28,923 nt of DNA, from positions 1 to 28,923 of IMG/VR virus record IMGVR_UViG_3300037517_000124, one strand, 5' to 3'. The translations under genes and the position numbers were made by a program. Shown here one piece after another: positions 7,098 through 15,179 of this stretch. Source of the DNA: a virus. Every line of letters starts with the position of its first letter. Within the stretch, counting starts at the first letter, position 1. Under the pieces are notes generated by a model. The model did not search any database. It saw only the letters and a program-made list of their open reading frames with translations, and was not told where the DNA came from.

Positions 7098-7298
7098 ATG
7101 GCTACGTACAAACAACCTACAAAAGTAGCATCGGTTGTGGTAGGTGAAGAACCCGCCAAGACGACCATGCGCAAGGCCAATGTGGCTGTGGCCAACACCC
7201 GCAGTCAAGACTACCCGCCGATGAAAACCAGCGGCATCAAGATTCGCGGCACTGGCTGTGCAACTAAAGGTGTGATGGCTAGGGGTCCGATGGCATGA
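7098..7298 (+). CDS. Small basic protein ending in a variant C-terminal tag
   Basis: A 66-residue protein; the ATG at 7098 follows AAGGAG at 7086-7091 and begins one base after the previous stop. The last residues, IKIRGTGCATKGVMARGPMA, follow the same spacing as the tag at 4056, 4293 and 5331 (R-G-x-G-C-x-x-K-G), but end in PMA. This C-terminal motif is one I recall from many aquatic phage proteins of unknown function. The stop overlaps the next start as ATGA. It is probably a virion or assembly protein, by context. Confidence 0.72.
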   Translation: MATYKQPTKVASVVVGEEPAKTTMRKANVAVANTRSQDYPPMKTSGIKIRGTGCATKGVMARGPMA

Positions 7299-8002
7299 AC
7301 TACGCTGCCCTGTCTGCTGCAATTCAGGACTACACCCAGAACTACGAAACGGAGTTCGTGGCGAATATCCCTGTCTTCGTCAAACAGGCAGAGCAGCGCA
7401 TCTACAACACGGTTCAGTTCCCGTCGCTGCGCAAGAACGTCACAGGCTCGACTTCGACGAACAACAAGTACTTGGCGTGTCCTGGCGATTTTTTGGCCGC
7501 TTACTCTATGGCGGTTGTGACGGGCGTTACGGGCGGCAACATCAATACCGGCTCGTACGAGTACTTGCTCAACAAGGATGTGAACTTCATCCGGCAGGCA
7601 TACCCAACGCCAAATGACACCGGGGTTCCCAAGTACTACGCGCTGTTTGGGCCGACGGTATCGGGCACGACGATCTCCGATGAGCTGTCTTTCATCCTTG
7701 GTCCGACCCCAGACGGCGTGTACTATGTTGAGCTGCACTACTATTACTACCCGGAATCAATCGTTACGGCGAGCACTTCTTGGCTGGGCGACAACTTCGA
7801 TTCAGTTTTGCTCTACGGCTCTCTGGTCGAAGCGTACACGTTCATGAAGGGTGAGGCCGACATGATGGCTTTGTATGACGGCAAGTACAAGGAAGCCCTC
7901 ATGCTGGCCAAACGTCTGGGCGATGGCCTTGAGCGCAGCGATGCATACCGCAGTGGTCAGTACCGCACACCCCCGCTGCCGCAGAATAATGGGGTGGCAT
8001 GA
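7295..8002 (+). CDS. Phage adaptor-like / tail connector protein
   Basis: A 235-residue protein starting by ATGA overlap. Motifs IQDYTQNYETEF, FVKQAEQRIYNTVQFPSLRKN, YEYLLNKDVNFIRQAYP, LGPTPDGVYYVELHYYYYP and LYGSLVEAYTFMKGE are those of a widespread family I know as phage adaptor proteins (I believe the SU10-adaptor type, not checked). Such proteins form a ring between portal and tail nozzle. The length is normal and there is no break. Together with the gene at 5561 there are two adaptor-type candidates. Which one contacts the portal cannot be told from sequence. Confidence 0.68.
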   Translation: MNYAALSAAIQDYTQNYETEFVANIPVFVKQAEQRIYNTVQFPSLRKNVTGSTSTNNKYLACPGDFLAAYSMAVVTGVTGGNINTGSYEYLLNKDVNFIRQAYPTPNDTGVPKYYALFGPTVSGTTISDELSFILGPTPDGVYYVELHYYYYPESIVTASTSWLGDNFDSVLLYGSLVEAYTFMKGEADMMALYDGKYKEALMLAKRLGDGLERSDAYRSGQYRTPPLPQNNGVA

Positions 8003-8424
8003 TGGCGCTCACTGGCAATTATTCCTGCAACACGCTGCGGTCTGGCCTTGCCAACGGCACGATCAACTTTGCCACCGACACGTTCTATTTGGCGCTGTAC
8101 ACCAACTCCGCCACGCTAGATCAGACCACCACGGCATACACAACGATTGGTGAAGCCTCTGGTGGCGATTATGTTGCCGGTGGTTTGGTGGTGACGGCCA
8201 CCGTTGCAAGCCAAGAAACGGCAAGCGGCAGCACCACGTACGTCAATTTCTCGTCCCCCGCATGGACGGGGAACATCACGGCTCGCGGCGCGTTGATCTA
8301 CACTCCCGGCGACAACGGTGCGGTGTGTGTTCTTGACTTTGGCTCAGACAAAACGTCTATCGTTTCTTTCACCGTACAGATGCCTGCCAACACCAGCACA
8401 TCTGCTCTCATCCGACTTGTTTAA
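8002..8424 (+). CDS. Virion structural protein, beta-rich, unknown role
   Basis: A 140-residue protein. The ATG at 8002 is preferred because GGGTGG at 7991-7996 then has workable spacing; the ATG at 7999 would add one residue. It is Thr/Gly/Ser-rich with short strands (YLALYTNSATLDQTTTAYT, YVAGGLVVTATVA, FSSPAWTGNITARGALIY). I recall the family from tail and fibre regions of aquatic phages, where the role is not established. It lacks Cys-rich, membrane or catalytic motifs. It directly precedes another beta-rich virion-type gene and the giant adhesin, so a tail or fibre-base role is plausible. Confidence 0.7.
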   Translation: MALTGNYSCNTLRSGLANGTINFATDTFYLALYTNSATLDQTTTAYTTIGEASGGDYVAGGLVVTATVASQETASGSTTYVNFSSPAWTGNITARGALIYTPGDNGAVCVLDFGSDKTSIVSFTVQMPANTSTSALIRLV

Positions 8425-8434
8425 GGAGTATCCC

Positions 8435-9013
8435 ATGTCGAACGAAATCGTAAAATCTGTTGATACCATGAGCGCCGGTCTGGTGGCAGGCACCCGTTCT
8501 GGCGAAGAGATGATGGCTCTGGGCCGCTTCAAAGTTCAGTGCTTTGACAAAGACGGCAACCTCAAGTGGGAAGATGAAAACCACAACCTCGTGGTAAACG
8601 TGGGTTTGCAGTACATGTGCGGCACGGCCCTGACCAGCGTGACTCAGATCACGACTTGGTACATCGGCCTGTACGGCGCTGGCGCATCCAACACCCCCGC
8701 TGCTGGTGACACGATGGCTTCCCACGCCGGATGGACTGAAGTTGTCCCGTACAGCAACGCCAACCGCCCGACCTGCACCTTTGCAACCGCAACGACGGCC
8801 AACCCGTCTGTGGCCACCAACTCCGCTTCTGTCGCGGTGTTTAACATCAATGCCACCCAAACTGTGGGCGGTGCGTTCTTGACCAGCGACAACACCAAGA
8901 GCGGCTCGACTGGTACGCTGTTTTCCGCAGCGGATTTCTCCGCCCCCGGTGACCGGGCCGTCACATCGGGCGACACATTGAATGTATCGTACTCGTTGTC
9001 ACTTGCAGGTTAA
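8435..9013 (+). CDS. Virion structural protein, unknown role
   Basis: I start this at the ATG at 8435, with AAGGAG at 8423-8428, giving MSNEIVKSVDT and 192 residues. An N-terminal alpha/beta part (EEMMALGRFKVQCFDKDGNL, WEDENHNLVVNVGLQYMC) is followed by a Thr/Ser/Ala-rich beta region (TWYIGLYGAGASNTPAAGDT, ADFSAPGDRAVTSGDTLNV). I recall this combination from small virion proteins near tail fibres in metagenomic phages. The gene sits 10 nt after the previous stop in the same operon. No enzyme motif is present. Confidence 0.7.
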   Translation: MSNEIVKSVDTMSAGLVAGTRSGEEMMALGRFKVQCFDKDGNLKWEDENHNLVVNVGLQYMCGTALTSVTQITTWYIGLYGAGASNTPAAGDTMASHAGWTEVVPYSNANRPTCTFATATTANPSVATNSASVAVFNINATQTVGGAFLTSDNTKSGSTGTLFSAADFSAPGDRAVTSGDTLNVSYSLSLAG

Positions 9014-9024
9014 AGGGGTCGTCG

Positions 9025-9210
9025 ATGATCAAAATCGACTTTGAATTCCAAACCCCCCACGGTAAGTTTGCTGATGCTTTGCATCTGCCTGATGATCACA
9101 CCTTCACGGATGCTGAGATTGAGGCGATGAAGCAGCAGCGTGTGGACAACTGGATTGCTGTGGTGACTGCTCCTCCTGCGGAAGAAGTGCCTCCAACTGA
9201 GGGGGTGTAA
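9025..9210 (+). CDS. Small acidic protein preceding the adhesin, unknown function
   Basis: A 61-residue protein; the ATG at 9025 follows AAAGGGG at 9012-9018. It begins with a strand-like IKIDFEFQTPHGKFADAL and continues HTFTDAEIEAMKQQRVDNWI, ending in a Pro/Glu-rich tail. It is acidic, unlike the basic small proteins upstream. Its stop is 2 nt before the GTG of the giant protein. A chaperone or assembly factor for the adjacent fibre would fit its position and size, but nothing in the sequence proves it. Confidence 0.65.
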   Translation: MIKIDFEFQTPHGKFADALHLPDDHTFTDAEIEAMKQQRVDNWIAVVTAPPAEEVPPTEGV

Positions 9211-9212
9211 CC

Positions 9213-12200
9213 GTGGCTGCAAGGTTCTGGGTCGGTGGTACGGGCACTTGGAACTCGACCAACACAGCTAATTGGTCTGCAACATCTGGCGGTGCTGGCG
9301 GTGCATCTGTTCCCGGCGCGGCTGACGATGTAACCATCAACACTGCTTCGATTACCGTCACAACAGATTACAACGTATCTGTAATTTCGGTTACGATTAA
9401 CGCTTCCGCTGCGACATTAAGTCTTGGCGGTACGTTGACTTGCTCTGGTGCTATCACCCTTACCCAAGGAACCTTCACCACCAACAACTTCAACGTCACT
9501 GCAACAGCCCTATCGTCCAACAACAGCAACACCCGCACGATCAATCTGGGCAGCAGTACGGTTACGGTGACTGCAAACACGGCGATAATTTTTACCAGCA
9601 CAACAAACATGACGTTTAATGCTGGAACGTCACAAATAAATTTGTCAGGAGCTACTGCCACCATTAATAGCGGTGGTTTGACGTTTTACAACGTATCTTT
9701 TACAGATACCACTGCTGCAACTCGCGTAATTACTGGCGCGAACACATTCAACAACTTAACCGTTTCTGGCCCAGCATCTGCTGGCGTTGTTCAACTCACT
9801 TTCGACTCTCGCCAAACCATCAACGGCACACTGTCCACCACAGGCACAGCAGGAAACCGCCGTGTTTGGTTCCGTGGTGCCACCTACGGCATTGCCCAAA
9901 CCCTCACCATCAACAGCGCACCAAGCCTGACTGATGCTGATTTCCGTGACATCTACGTCATTGGCACTGCTGCACCGATCAGCGGCACAAGGATTGGCGA
10001 TCTGCGTGGCATCAGGGGGATCACTGCGTCTACACCAAAGACGGTGTATTGGAACTTGGCAGGAGCGCAAAACTGGTCGGCAAACGGCTGGGCTACAACA
10101 TCTACAGGTACACCATCCACAGACAACTTTCCGTTGGCTCAGGACACGGCTACGTTTACCAATGCCGGGAGTGTGACTGGCACGATTACGCTTGATGCTG
10201 CCATTCCATATACGGGCACTGTAGATATGTCTGGTCGGACAAGCGCAATGACGCTTGGAGGATCAACGGCCTATGAGGTGTACGGAAATTGGGTGCTTGG
10301 TAGTGGGGTAACTCAAAGCTATTCTGGTACTTTGTCATTTTCAGGTCGTAATACACAGACTATTACTAGCGCCGGAAAGACTCTTTCGAGCGCAATCACC
10401 GTAAATTCTTACGGCGGCACAGTTGAACTTGCTGATGCGCTGAACATTGGCAGCAACAGCCTCGCCGTCACCAACGGCACGTTTGACACCAAGAACTTCA
10501 ACGTCACTGCTGGTTCTTTAACTTCCACTAACAGCAACGTCAGGACGATTACTCTGGGGTCGAGTACGGTGACGTTGAGTGGATCGTCTCCGGTAACTTT
10601 TACAACAAGCACAAACTTGACGTTCACTGCTGGAACATCACAGATTAACATGAGCAATAGCTCCACTTTTAGTGGAGGCGGCGTTTCTTTTTACAACATA
10701 TCTTTTACTGGAACTGGCGCAGGAGTTGCTCACCAAATATCAGGAACAAACACATTTAACGCCATTACGGTAACAGCCCCAGCGTCTGCGGGTCTAACAG
10801 GGCTCTTGTTCAGTGCAAACCAAACCATCAACGGAACTTTGACCTGCGCTGGAGCCACAGCAGTACGCCGTATCTTCCTGCGCTCTGACACCCTTGGCAC
10901 TCCCCGCACATTAACCGTCAACAGCCTGTCAGCCACTGACTGCGACTTCCGTGACATCACAATAGCTGGCACTGCTGCTGGCTCATCGCCTACCCGTGCT
11001 GGTGACTGCGGTGGCAATACAGGCATCACGTTCCCTGCGGCCAAGACGGTGTACTGGAACTTGGCTGGAAGTCAGAACTGGAGTGCTACAGCTTGGTGTC
11101 CATCGTCTGGGGGTACGCCTGACATCAATCAGTTTCCATTGGCTCAAGACACGGCTGTCTTTGATAACGCTGGTACTGTTGGCACTGTTACGGTTCAAAC
11201 AGCATGGAACATTGGCACGTTAAATATGTCGGGCAGAACTACTGCTTGCACAATTGACTGGTCAAACGGCAGCCCGACTTATTACGGCGATGTGCTTTTA
11301 GGTTCTGGTGTAACACCGGGAACTATTGGTTTTTCCACTATGGGTAAAAGGGGAACGCAAACCATCACAAGTAGTGGGAATACGTGGAGTGGGGCGATGA
11401 CTATCGACTCCGCGACAGGCACGGTACAACTGGCAGACGCTCTGACACTTATTGCTGCACGAACCCTAACCCTGACCAGCGGCACGTTTGATGCTGTGAC
11501 GTACAACGTGACAACGGGATTGTTTACAGGCGCATTTTCAACTATTAAAACATTAAAAATGGGTTCCGGTACATGGACGTTAACAGGAACAGGCAATGTC
11601 TGGAATTTTTCGGGTGCGGCATCGTTTGTAAATTTTTATAAGGGAACCGCAAACATTATTTTGTCTGATACTAGTTCAACAGCAAGAAATTTTCAGGGTG
11701 ACGGTCTTTCCTACAACAAACTTACCATCGGCGGCACAACGGGCACATCAACTCTGACCATCGGTGGCAACAACCAATTCACCGAACTAGCCTCCACCAA
11801 GACCGTAGCCCATACCATTGCCCTTGGCACAACCACACAGACCTTTGGCGCTTGGACGGTCACAGGCACAGCAGGTAACGTGGTCACAGTCACAGGTACT
11901 GCTGCTTTGACGATTGCTGGTGCAGCGGTGTCAGGCGTGGATTACTTGGCGCTTGGCACAACCACAGTCAGCGCAACAAGCCCCGGTGAGTTCTACGCTG
12001 GTGCAAACAGCACGGCAACTTCTGCGGCTGCTCCTTTGTACTTGACTGCCAAGCCTGCCGACAGCACCCGATACTGGGTTGGCGGCGCGGGCAACTGGAG
12101 CGACACGGCTCGGTGGTCTACGTCTTCTGGTGGCGGCTCTGGAGCCTCTGTGCCCCGCAGCCATGATGATGTGGTGTTTGACTCACTGTCCAACGCTACT

Positions 12201-13800
12201 GCCTACACGGCCACGGTAAATGCCGTCACTGGAGGCATCAGAACAAAGGCGCTGACGATTGCTGGGCCTTTGACGGGCAACCTGACGCTGGCCGGATCAA
12301 CTGCAATTGTTGGTATTCACGGCAACGTGACGCTGCCCGCAACGGGCCTGACGAGGACGTACACGGGTGACATTACTTTATCTGGATCGGCTACGGGGCG
12401 TACACTGACAACCAATGGCGTTGTACTGGCATCTAGTGTTGTGCTTAACGGTGTAAATTCTGGCTGGACACTTGGAAGTGCTTTTGATAATACGGCAACC
12501 AGTGCAGATTTTACTGTTACTAACGGAACGTTTAACACTGGAAACTTCAATCTTACAACCAGAATTTTTTCCTCAGACAATTCAAACTCAAGAACAATAA
12601 CATTTGGTTCTTCCACTGTTTTATTAAACTTTGCAAGTTCTCCTGCGCTTAATTTTGGCACAACTGAATCAGTTCGTGCTGGATTAACCTTTAACTCAAA
12701 CACATCTCAGATTAATTTTTCTGGAGCAAGCTCTGGCATTTCGGGAAACAACCAAACGTTTTACAACGTAGCCTTTACCAGCACATCCGCAGGCACAGTT
12801 ACCATCAACGGAGCAAACACCTTCAACAACCTGTCGGTCACAGGCATTACCTCTGCTGGCCTGAAGAACGTATCTCTCACAGCCAACCAAACCATCAACG
12901 GCACACTGACGCTTTCCGCTGGCACTAACGCCACGATGCGGCACTTCGTCCGCTCAGACACCATTGGCACAACCCGCACACTGACCTGCGCTGCTTTCTC
13001 AGGAACAGATGCAGACTTCCGTGACATCACCATTGCTGGTGCTGCTGCCCCTGTCAGTGGTACTCGTTTGGGTGATTGCAAAGGCAACAGTGGGATTACG
13101 TTCCCTGCGGCTAAGACGGTCTATTGGAACTTTGCCACAACGGCAAGCTGGAGCGGTGTTGTGTGGGCATCGTCAATTGGCGGCACACCAGACAACATTT
13201 ATTTCCCTCTTGCCCAAGACACAATTGTGTTTCCCAGTTCTTCACCAAATAGCGGTGTAACTGTGAGTCTTGGCAACTCTTACAACATCGGCACGATTGA
13301 TATGTCTGCCCGTACCAGCAACACAATGACGCTGGCAACGAGTACGAATACACCAGCAATCTACGGCAACTGGATCAATGGTACTGGCACAACGCTGACG
13401 GGTACGGGTGTGATGACCTTTGCAGGGCGTGGCAGCCAAACGATTACAAGTGCTGGCATTACGTTTACGCAACCTTTTACGTTTGACACTCCTGGTGGAT
13501 CAGTCACGCTACAAGACAATTTTTTCCCAGGCAGAAACACAAGCGGTGCGGTCATTCTTACTTCTGGAACATTTAATGCTAATGGGTATAACGTTACTTT
13601 TGCTGGGTCAACTAGCGGGATGCAAAGCTCAGGAACAGCAATAAGGACACTTTCTTTTGGTTCTGGTACATGGACTTTTGCTGGAGCGTCTACGCCATTT
13701 ACTGCTGTGTCTACCAACCTCACCGTCACAGGCACAGGCACGATCAGCCTCACCAATGCATCTGCCAAGACGTTTGCTGGCGGCGGCATCTCCTACTCAG
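9213..13800 (+). repeat. Coding repeats: five W-rich headers with beta-solenoid modules
   Basis: The header plus following module recurs roughly every 335-350 codons after the first, shorter interval (about 272 codons). DNA identity is still visible: TTCCCTGCGG followed by AAGACGGT and GGAACTT occurs at about 11031 and 13101. The arrays arose by internal duplication and could recombine with each other or with related phages. Confidence 0.75.
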
Positions 13801-15125
13801 GCATCACCCTTGACCAAGGCGGAGCTGGTGCATTGACCATCACAGGCAACAACACCTTTGCCAACATCACCAACACCTACAGCGCAACGGGTGCAACGAA
13901 CATCACCATTGGCACGACAACGCAGCGTGTAACGCAATGGACGGCCACAGGGGCGGCAACTCGGGTTCTGACGGTACAGGGCACATCTGCATCCAGCCCC
14001 GGCACATTGATCCTGACAGGCGGCACAGACCCCAGCGTCGATTATTTGGCAGTCACTGGGGTACGGGCATACAGTCTTGATACCACATGGTATGCGGGGG
14101 CCAACTCAACCAACAACGGTTCGCTGGGCTGGTATTTTGAAGCTGGCGTGGTGGCAATTACCGCCACCATTTCTGAGACATCCACTGCAACCGATGCGGT
14201 ATCTGCGGTACTCACATACGTTTCAAGCATCAGCGAAACGTCCACAGCAACGGACACTGTAGGCGCACCGGGCAGCACATTTAACCCCAGCCTGTCTGAA
14301 GCAGCCACGGCAACGGACGCTGTCGCAGGCACACTGACCTTGCTGGCGCAGGTGGCTGACGCCCTCACTGGCACAGACACTGTAGCTGCCACGCTTGCAA
14401 TCAATCGTAGCGTTTCTGAAACTGCTACGGCAACGGACGCAACAGCAGGCAGGTTTGCGTTTGCCGGCATTATTCTGGAGTCCGCCACGGCCACAGATGC
14501 GACCAGCACAACTGGCACATTCAATCCCAGCCTTGCAGAAACCAGCACGGCAACCGACTCGGACAGCGCCAGCGGAGTGTTCAATCCCAGCCTGTCTGAA
14601 ACCGCCACGGCTACAGACGCGCCCAGCACGGCCAACAACACGTTCAACCCAAGCCTTGCGGAAACGGCTACGGGGACTGACAGCCCGGTTGCCAATCTGA
14701 GTGTTGCTGGCGCTGTTTCCGAAACCGCCACTGCCACGGATACAACTCAATCGGTGGTAATTTTTGTGGGGGCAGTATCTGAAACTGCCACGGCAACTGA
14801 TCTGATCAGCGCCCTGACTAACTTCTTGGGGCAGATTGCAGAGACGGCTACGGCAACGGACATTACGCTGGTGGCCCCGTCAGTGTTTGGCCCGCAGGTT
14901 CAAGAGGCTGTTGCCGCGCTGGACTTGGTGTCTACCTTTGCCACGTTCAATGTTCAGCTTGTGGAGTCCGCCACGGTGCTGGACTCCGTCATTGGGGCAT
15001 TCCTGTGGAACCTGATCGACGACAACCAGAACCCCAACTGGGTGGTCATCTCGACCCCGCAGAACCCCGGTTGGTCAGTCATAGATGACAGCCAGAACCC
15101 GAACTGGCAAAATACCGACGCATAA
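9213..15125 (+). CDS. Giant modular repeat protein, probable adhesin or tail fibre (1970 aa)
   Basis: A 1970-residue protein from a GTG start 2 nt after the previous stop, with GGGGG upstream. It is Thr/Ser/Asn/Gly-rich and almost free of Lys-rich regions, like secreted beta-solenoid adhesins. It has five repeated headers: RFWVGGTGTWN near residue 4, VYWNLAGAQNW near 276, VYWNLAGSQNW near 611, RYWVGGAGNWS near 952 and VYWNFATTASW near 1301. Between them are beta-helix-like blocks (GTLTCSGAITL, NTFNNLTVSGPASAG). Residues about 1650-1930 are 14 imperfect SETATATD repeats. The protein ends with three QNP[NG]W motifs. It has no signal peptide and sits inside virion genes, so a virion receptor-binding protein is the best inference. 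No enzymatic motif is visible. Confidence 0.78.
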   Translation: MAARFWVGGTGTWNSTNTANWSATSGGAGGASVPGAADDVTINTASITVTTDYNVSVISVTINASAATLSLGGTLTCSGAITLTQGTFTTNNFNVTATALSSNNSNTRTINLGSSTVTVTANTAIIFTSTTNMTFNAGTSQINLSGATATINSGGLTFYNVSFTDTTAATRVITGANTFNNLTVSGPASAGVVQLTFDSRQTINGTLSTTGTAGNRRVWFRGATYGIAQTLTINSAPSLTDADFRDIYVIGTAAPISGTRIGDLRGIRGITASTPKTVYWNLAGAQNWSANGWATTSTGTPSTDNFPLAQDTATFTNAGSVTGTITLDAAIPYTGTVDMSGRTSAMTLGGSTAYEVYGNWVLGSGVTQSYSGTLSFSGRNTQTITSAGKTLSSAITVNSYGGTVELADALNIGSNSLAVTNGTFDTKNFNVTAGSLTSTNSNVRTITLGSSTVTLSGSSPVTFTTSTNLTFTAGTSQINMSNSSTFSGGGVSFYNISFTGTGAGVAHQISGTNTFNAITVTAPASAGLTGLLFSANQTINGTLTCAGATAVRRIFLRSDTLGTPRTLTVNSLSATDCDFRDITIAGTAAGSSPTRAGDCGGNTGITFPAAKTVYWNLAGSQNWSATAWCPSSGGTPDINQFPLAQDTAVFDNAGTVGTVTVQTAWNIGTLNMSGRTTACTIDWSNGSPTYYGDVLLGSGVTPGTIGFSTMGKRGTQTITSSGNTWSGAMTIDSATGTVQLADALTLIAARTLTLTSGTFDAVTYNVTTGLFTGAFSTIKTLKMGSGTWTLTGTGNVWNFSGAASFVNFYKGTANIILSDTSSTARNFQGDGLSYNKLTIGGTTGTSTLTIGGNNQFTELASTKTVAHTIALGTTTQTFGAWTVTGTAGNVVTVTGTAALTIAGAAVSGVDYLALGTTTVSATSPGEFYAGANSTATSAAAPLYLTAKPADSTRYWVGGAGNWSDTARWSTSSGGGSGASVPRSHDDVVFDSLSNATAYTATVNAVTGGIRTKALTIAGPLTGNLTLAGSTAIVGIHGNVTLPATGLTRTYTGDITLSGSATGRTLTTNGVVLASSVVLNGVNSGWTLGSAFDNTATSADFTVTNGTFNTGNFNLTTRIFSSDNSNSRTITFGSSTVLLNFASSPALNFGTTESVRAGLTFNSNTSQINFSGASSGISGNNQTFYNVAFTSTSAGTVTINGANTFNNLSVTGITSAGLKNVSLTANQTINGTLTLSAGTNATMRHFVRSDTIGTTRTLTCAAFSGTDADFRDITIAGAAAPVSGTRLGDCKGNSGITFPAAKTVYWNFATTASWSGVVWASSIGGTPDNIYFPLAQDTIVFPSSSPNSGVTVSLGNSYNIGTIDMSARTSNTMTLATSTNTPAIYGNWINGTGTTLTGTGVMTFAGRGSQTITSAGITFTQPFTFDTPGGSVTLQDNFFPGRNTSGAVILTSGTFNANGYNVTFAGSTSGMQSSGTAIRTLSFGSGTWTFAGASTPFTAVSTNLTVTGTGTISLTNASAKTFAGGGISYSGITLDQGGAGALTITGNNTFANITNTYSATGATNITIGTTTQRVTQWTATGAATRVLTVQGTSASSPGTLILTGGTDPSVDYLAVTGVRAYSLDTTWYAGANSTNNGSLGWYFEAGVVAITATISETSTATDAVSAVLTYVSSISETSTATDTVGAPGSTFNPSLSEAATATDAVAGTLTLLAQVADALTGTDTVAATLAINRSVSETATATDATAGRFAFAGIILESATATDATSTTGTFNPSLAETSTATDSDSASGVFNPSLSETATATDAPSTANNTFNPSLAETATGTDSPVANLSVAGAVSETATATDTTQSVVIFVGAVSETATATDLISALTNFLGQIAETATATDITLVAPSVFGPQVQEAVAALDLVSTFATFNVQLVESATVLDSVIGAFLWNLIDDNQNPNWVVISTPQNPGWSVIDDSQNPNWQNTDA
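14161..15000 (+). repeat. Fourteen imperfect SETATATD repeats, about 20 codons each
   Basis: The core [SA]E[TS][AS]TATD recurs 14 times with short hydrophobic spacers that often contain FNPSL. The last two copies are diverged (QEAVAALD, VESATVLD). This is coding repeat DNA, not a CRISPR: spacing varies and the reading frame is kept throughout. A shaft or spacer domain is the likely role. Confidence 0.85.
15022..15123 (+). repeat. Three QNP[NG]W motifs at the adhesin C-terminus
   Basis: Within the last 34 residues, DDNQNPNW, TPQNPGW and DDSQNPNW occur at intervals of 11-12 residues. Two of the copies also share the preceding IDD. They stand apart from the SETATATD array and close the protein, so they may be an anchoring or tip segment. 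Confidence 0.75.
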
Positions 15126-15179
15126 AATACTCAAGCGCCAAGCTGGACTCAAATCCAAACAGTCTGATAAGGAATCCAC

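Noticed and set aside
8318-8434. N-terminal extension of the gene at 8435 back to 8318
   Set aside because: It would overlap the upstream gene by over 100 nt and has no ribosome site. The ATG at 8435 follows AAGGAG with normal spacing.
14042-14737. Long reverse-strand open frame opposite the SETATATD repeats (231 codons)
   Set aside because: It is the antisense of a repeat with strongly biased codons, lacks a ribosome site and would be the only minus-strand gene. The repeat composition alone keeps the frame open.
14161-15000. CRISPR-like array
   Set aside because: Units are imperfect, in frame, and differ in spacing; they encode a protein repeat. No leader or cas gene is present.
15126-15179. 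Terminator or promoter between the adhesin and fibre genes
   Set aside because: Only a short 54-nt gap with a ribosome site. I found no convincing hairpin with a T-tract and no spaced -35/-10 pair.
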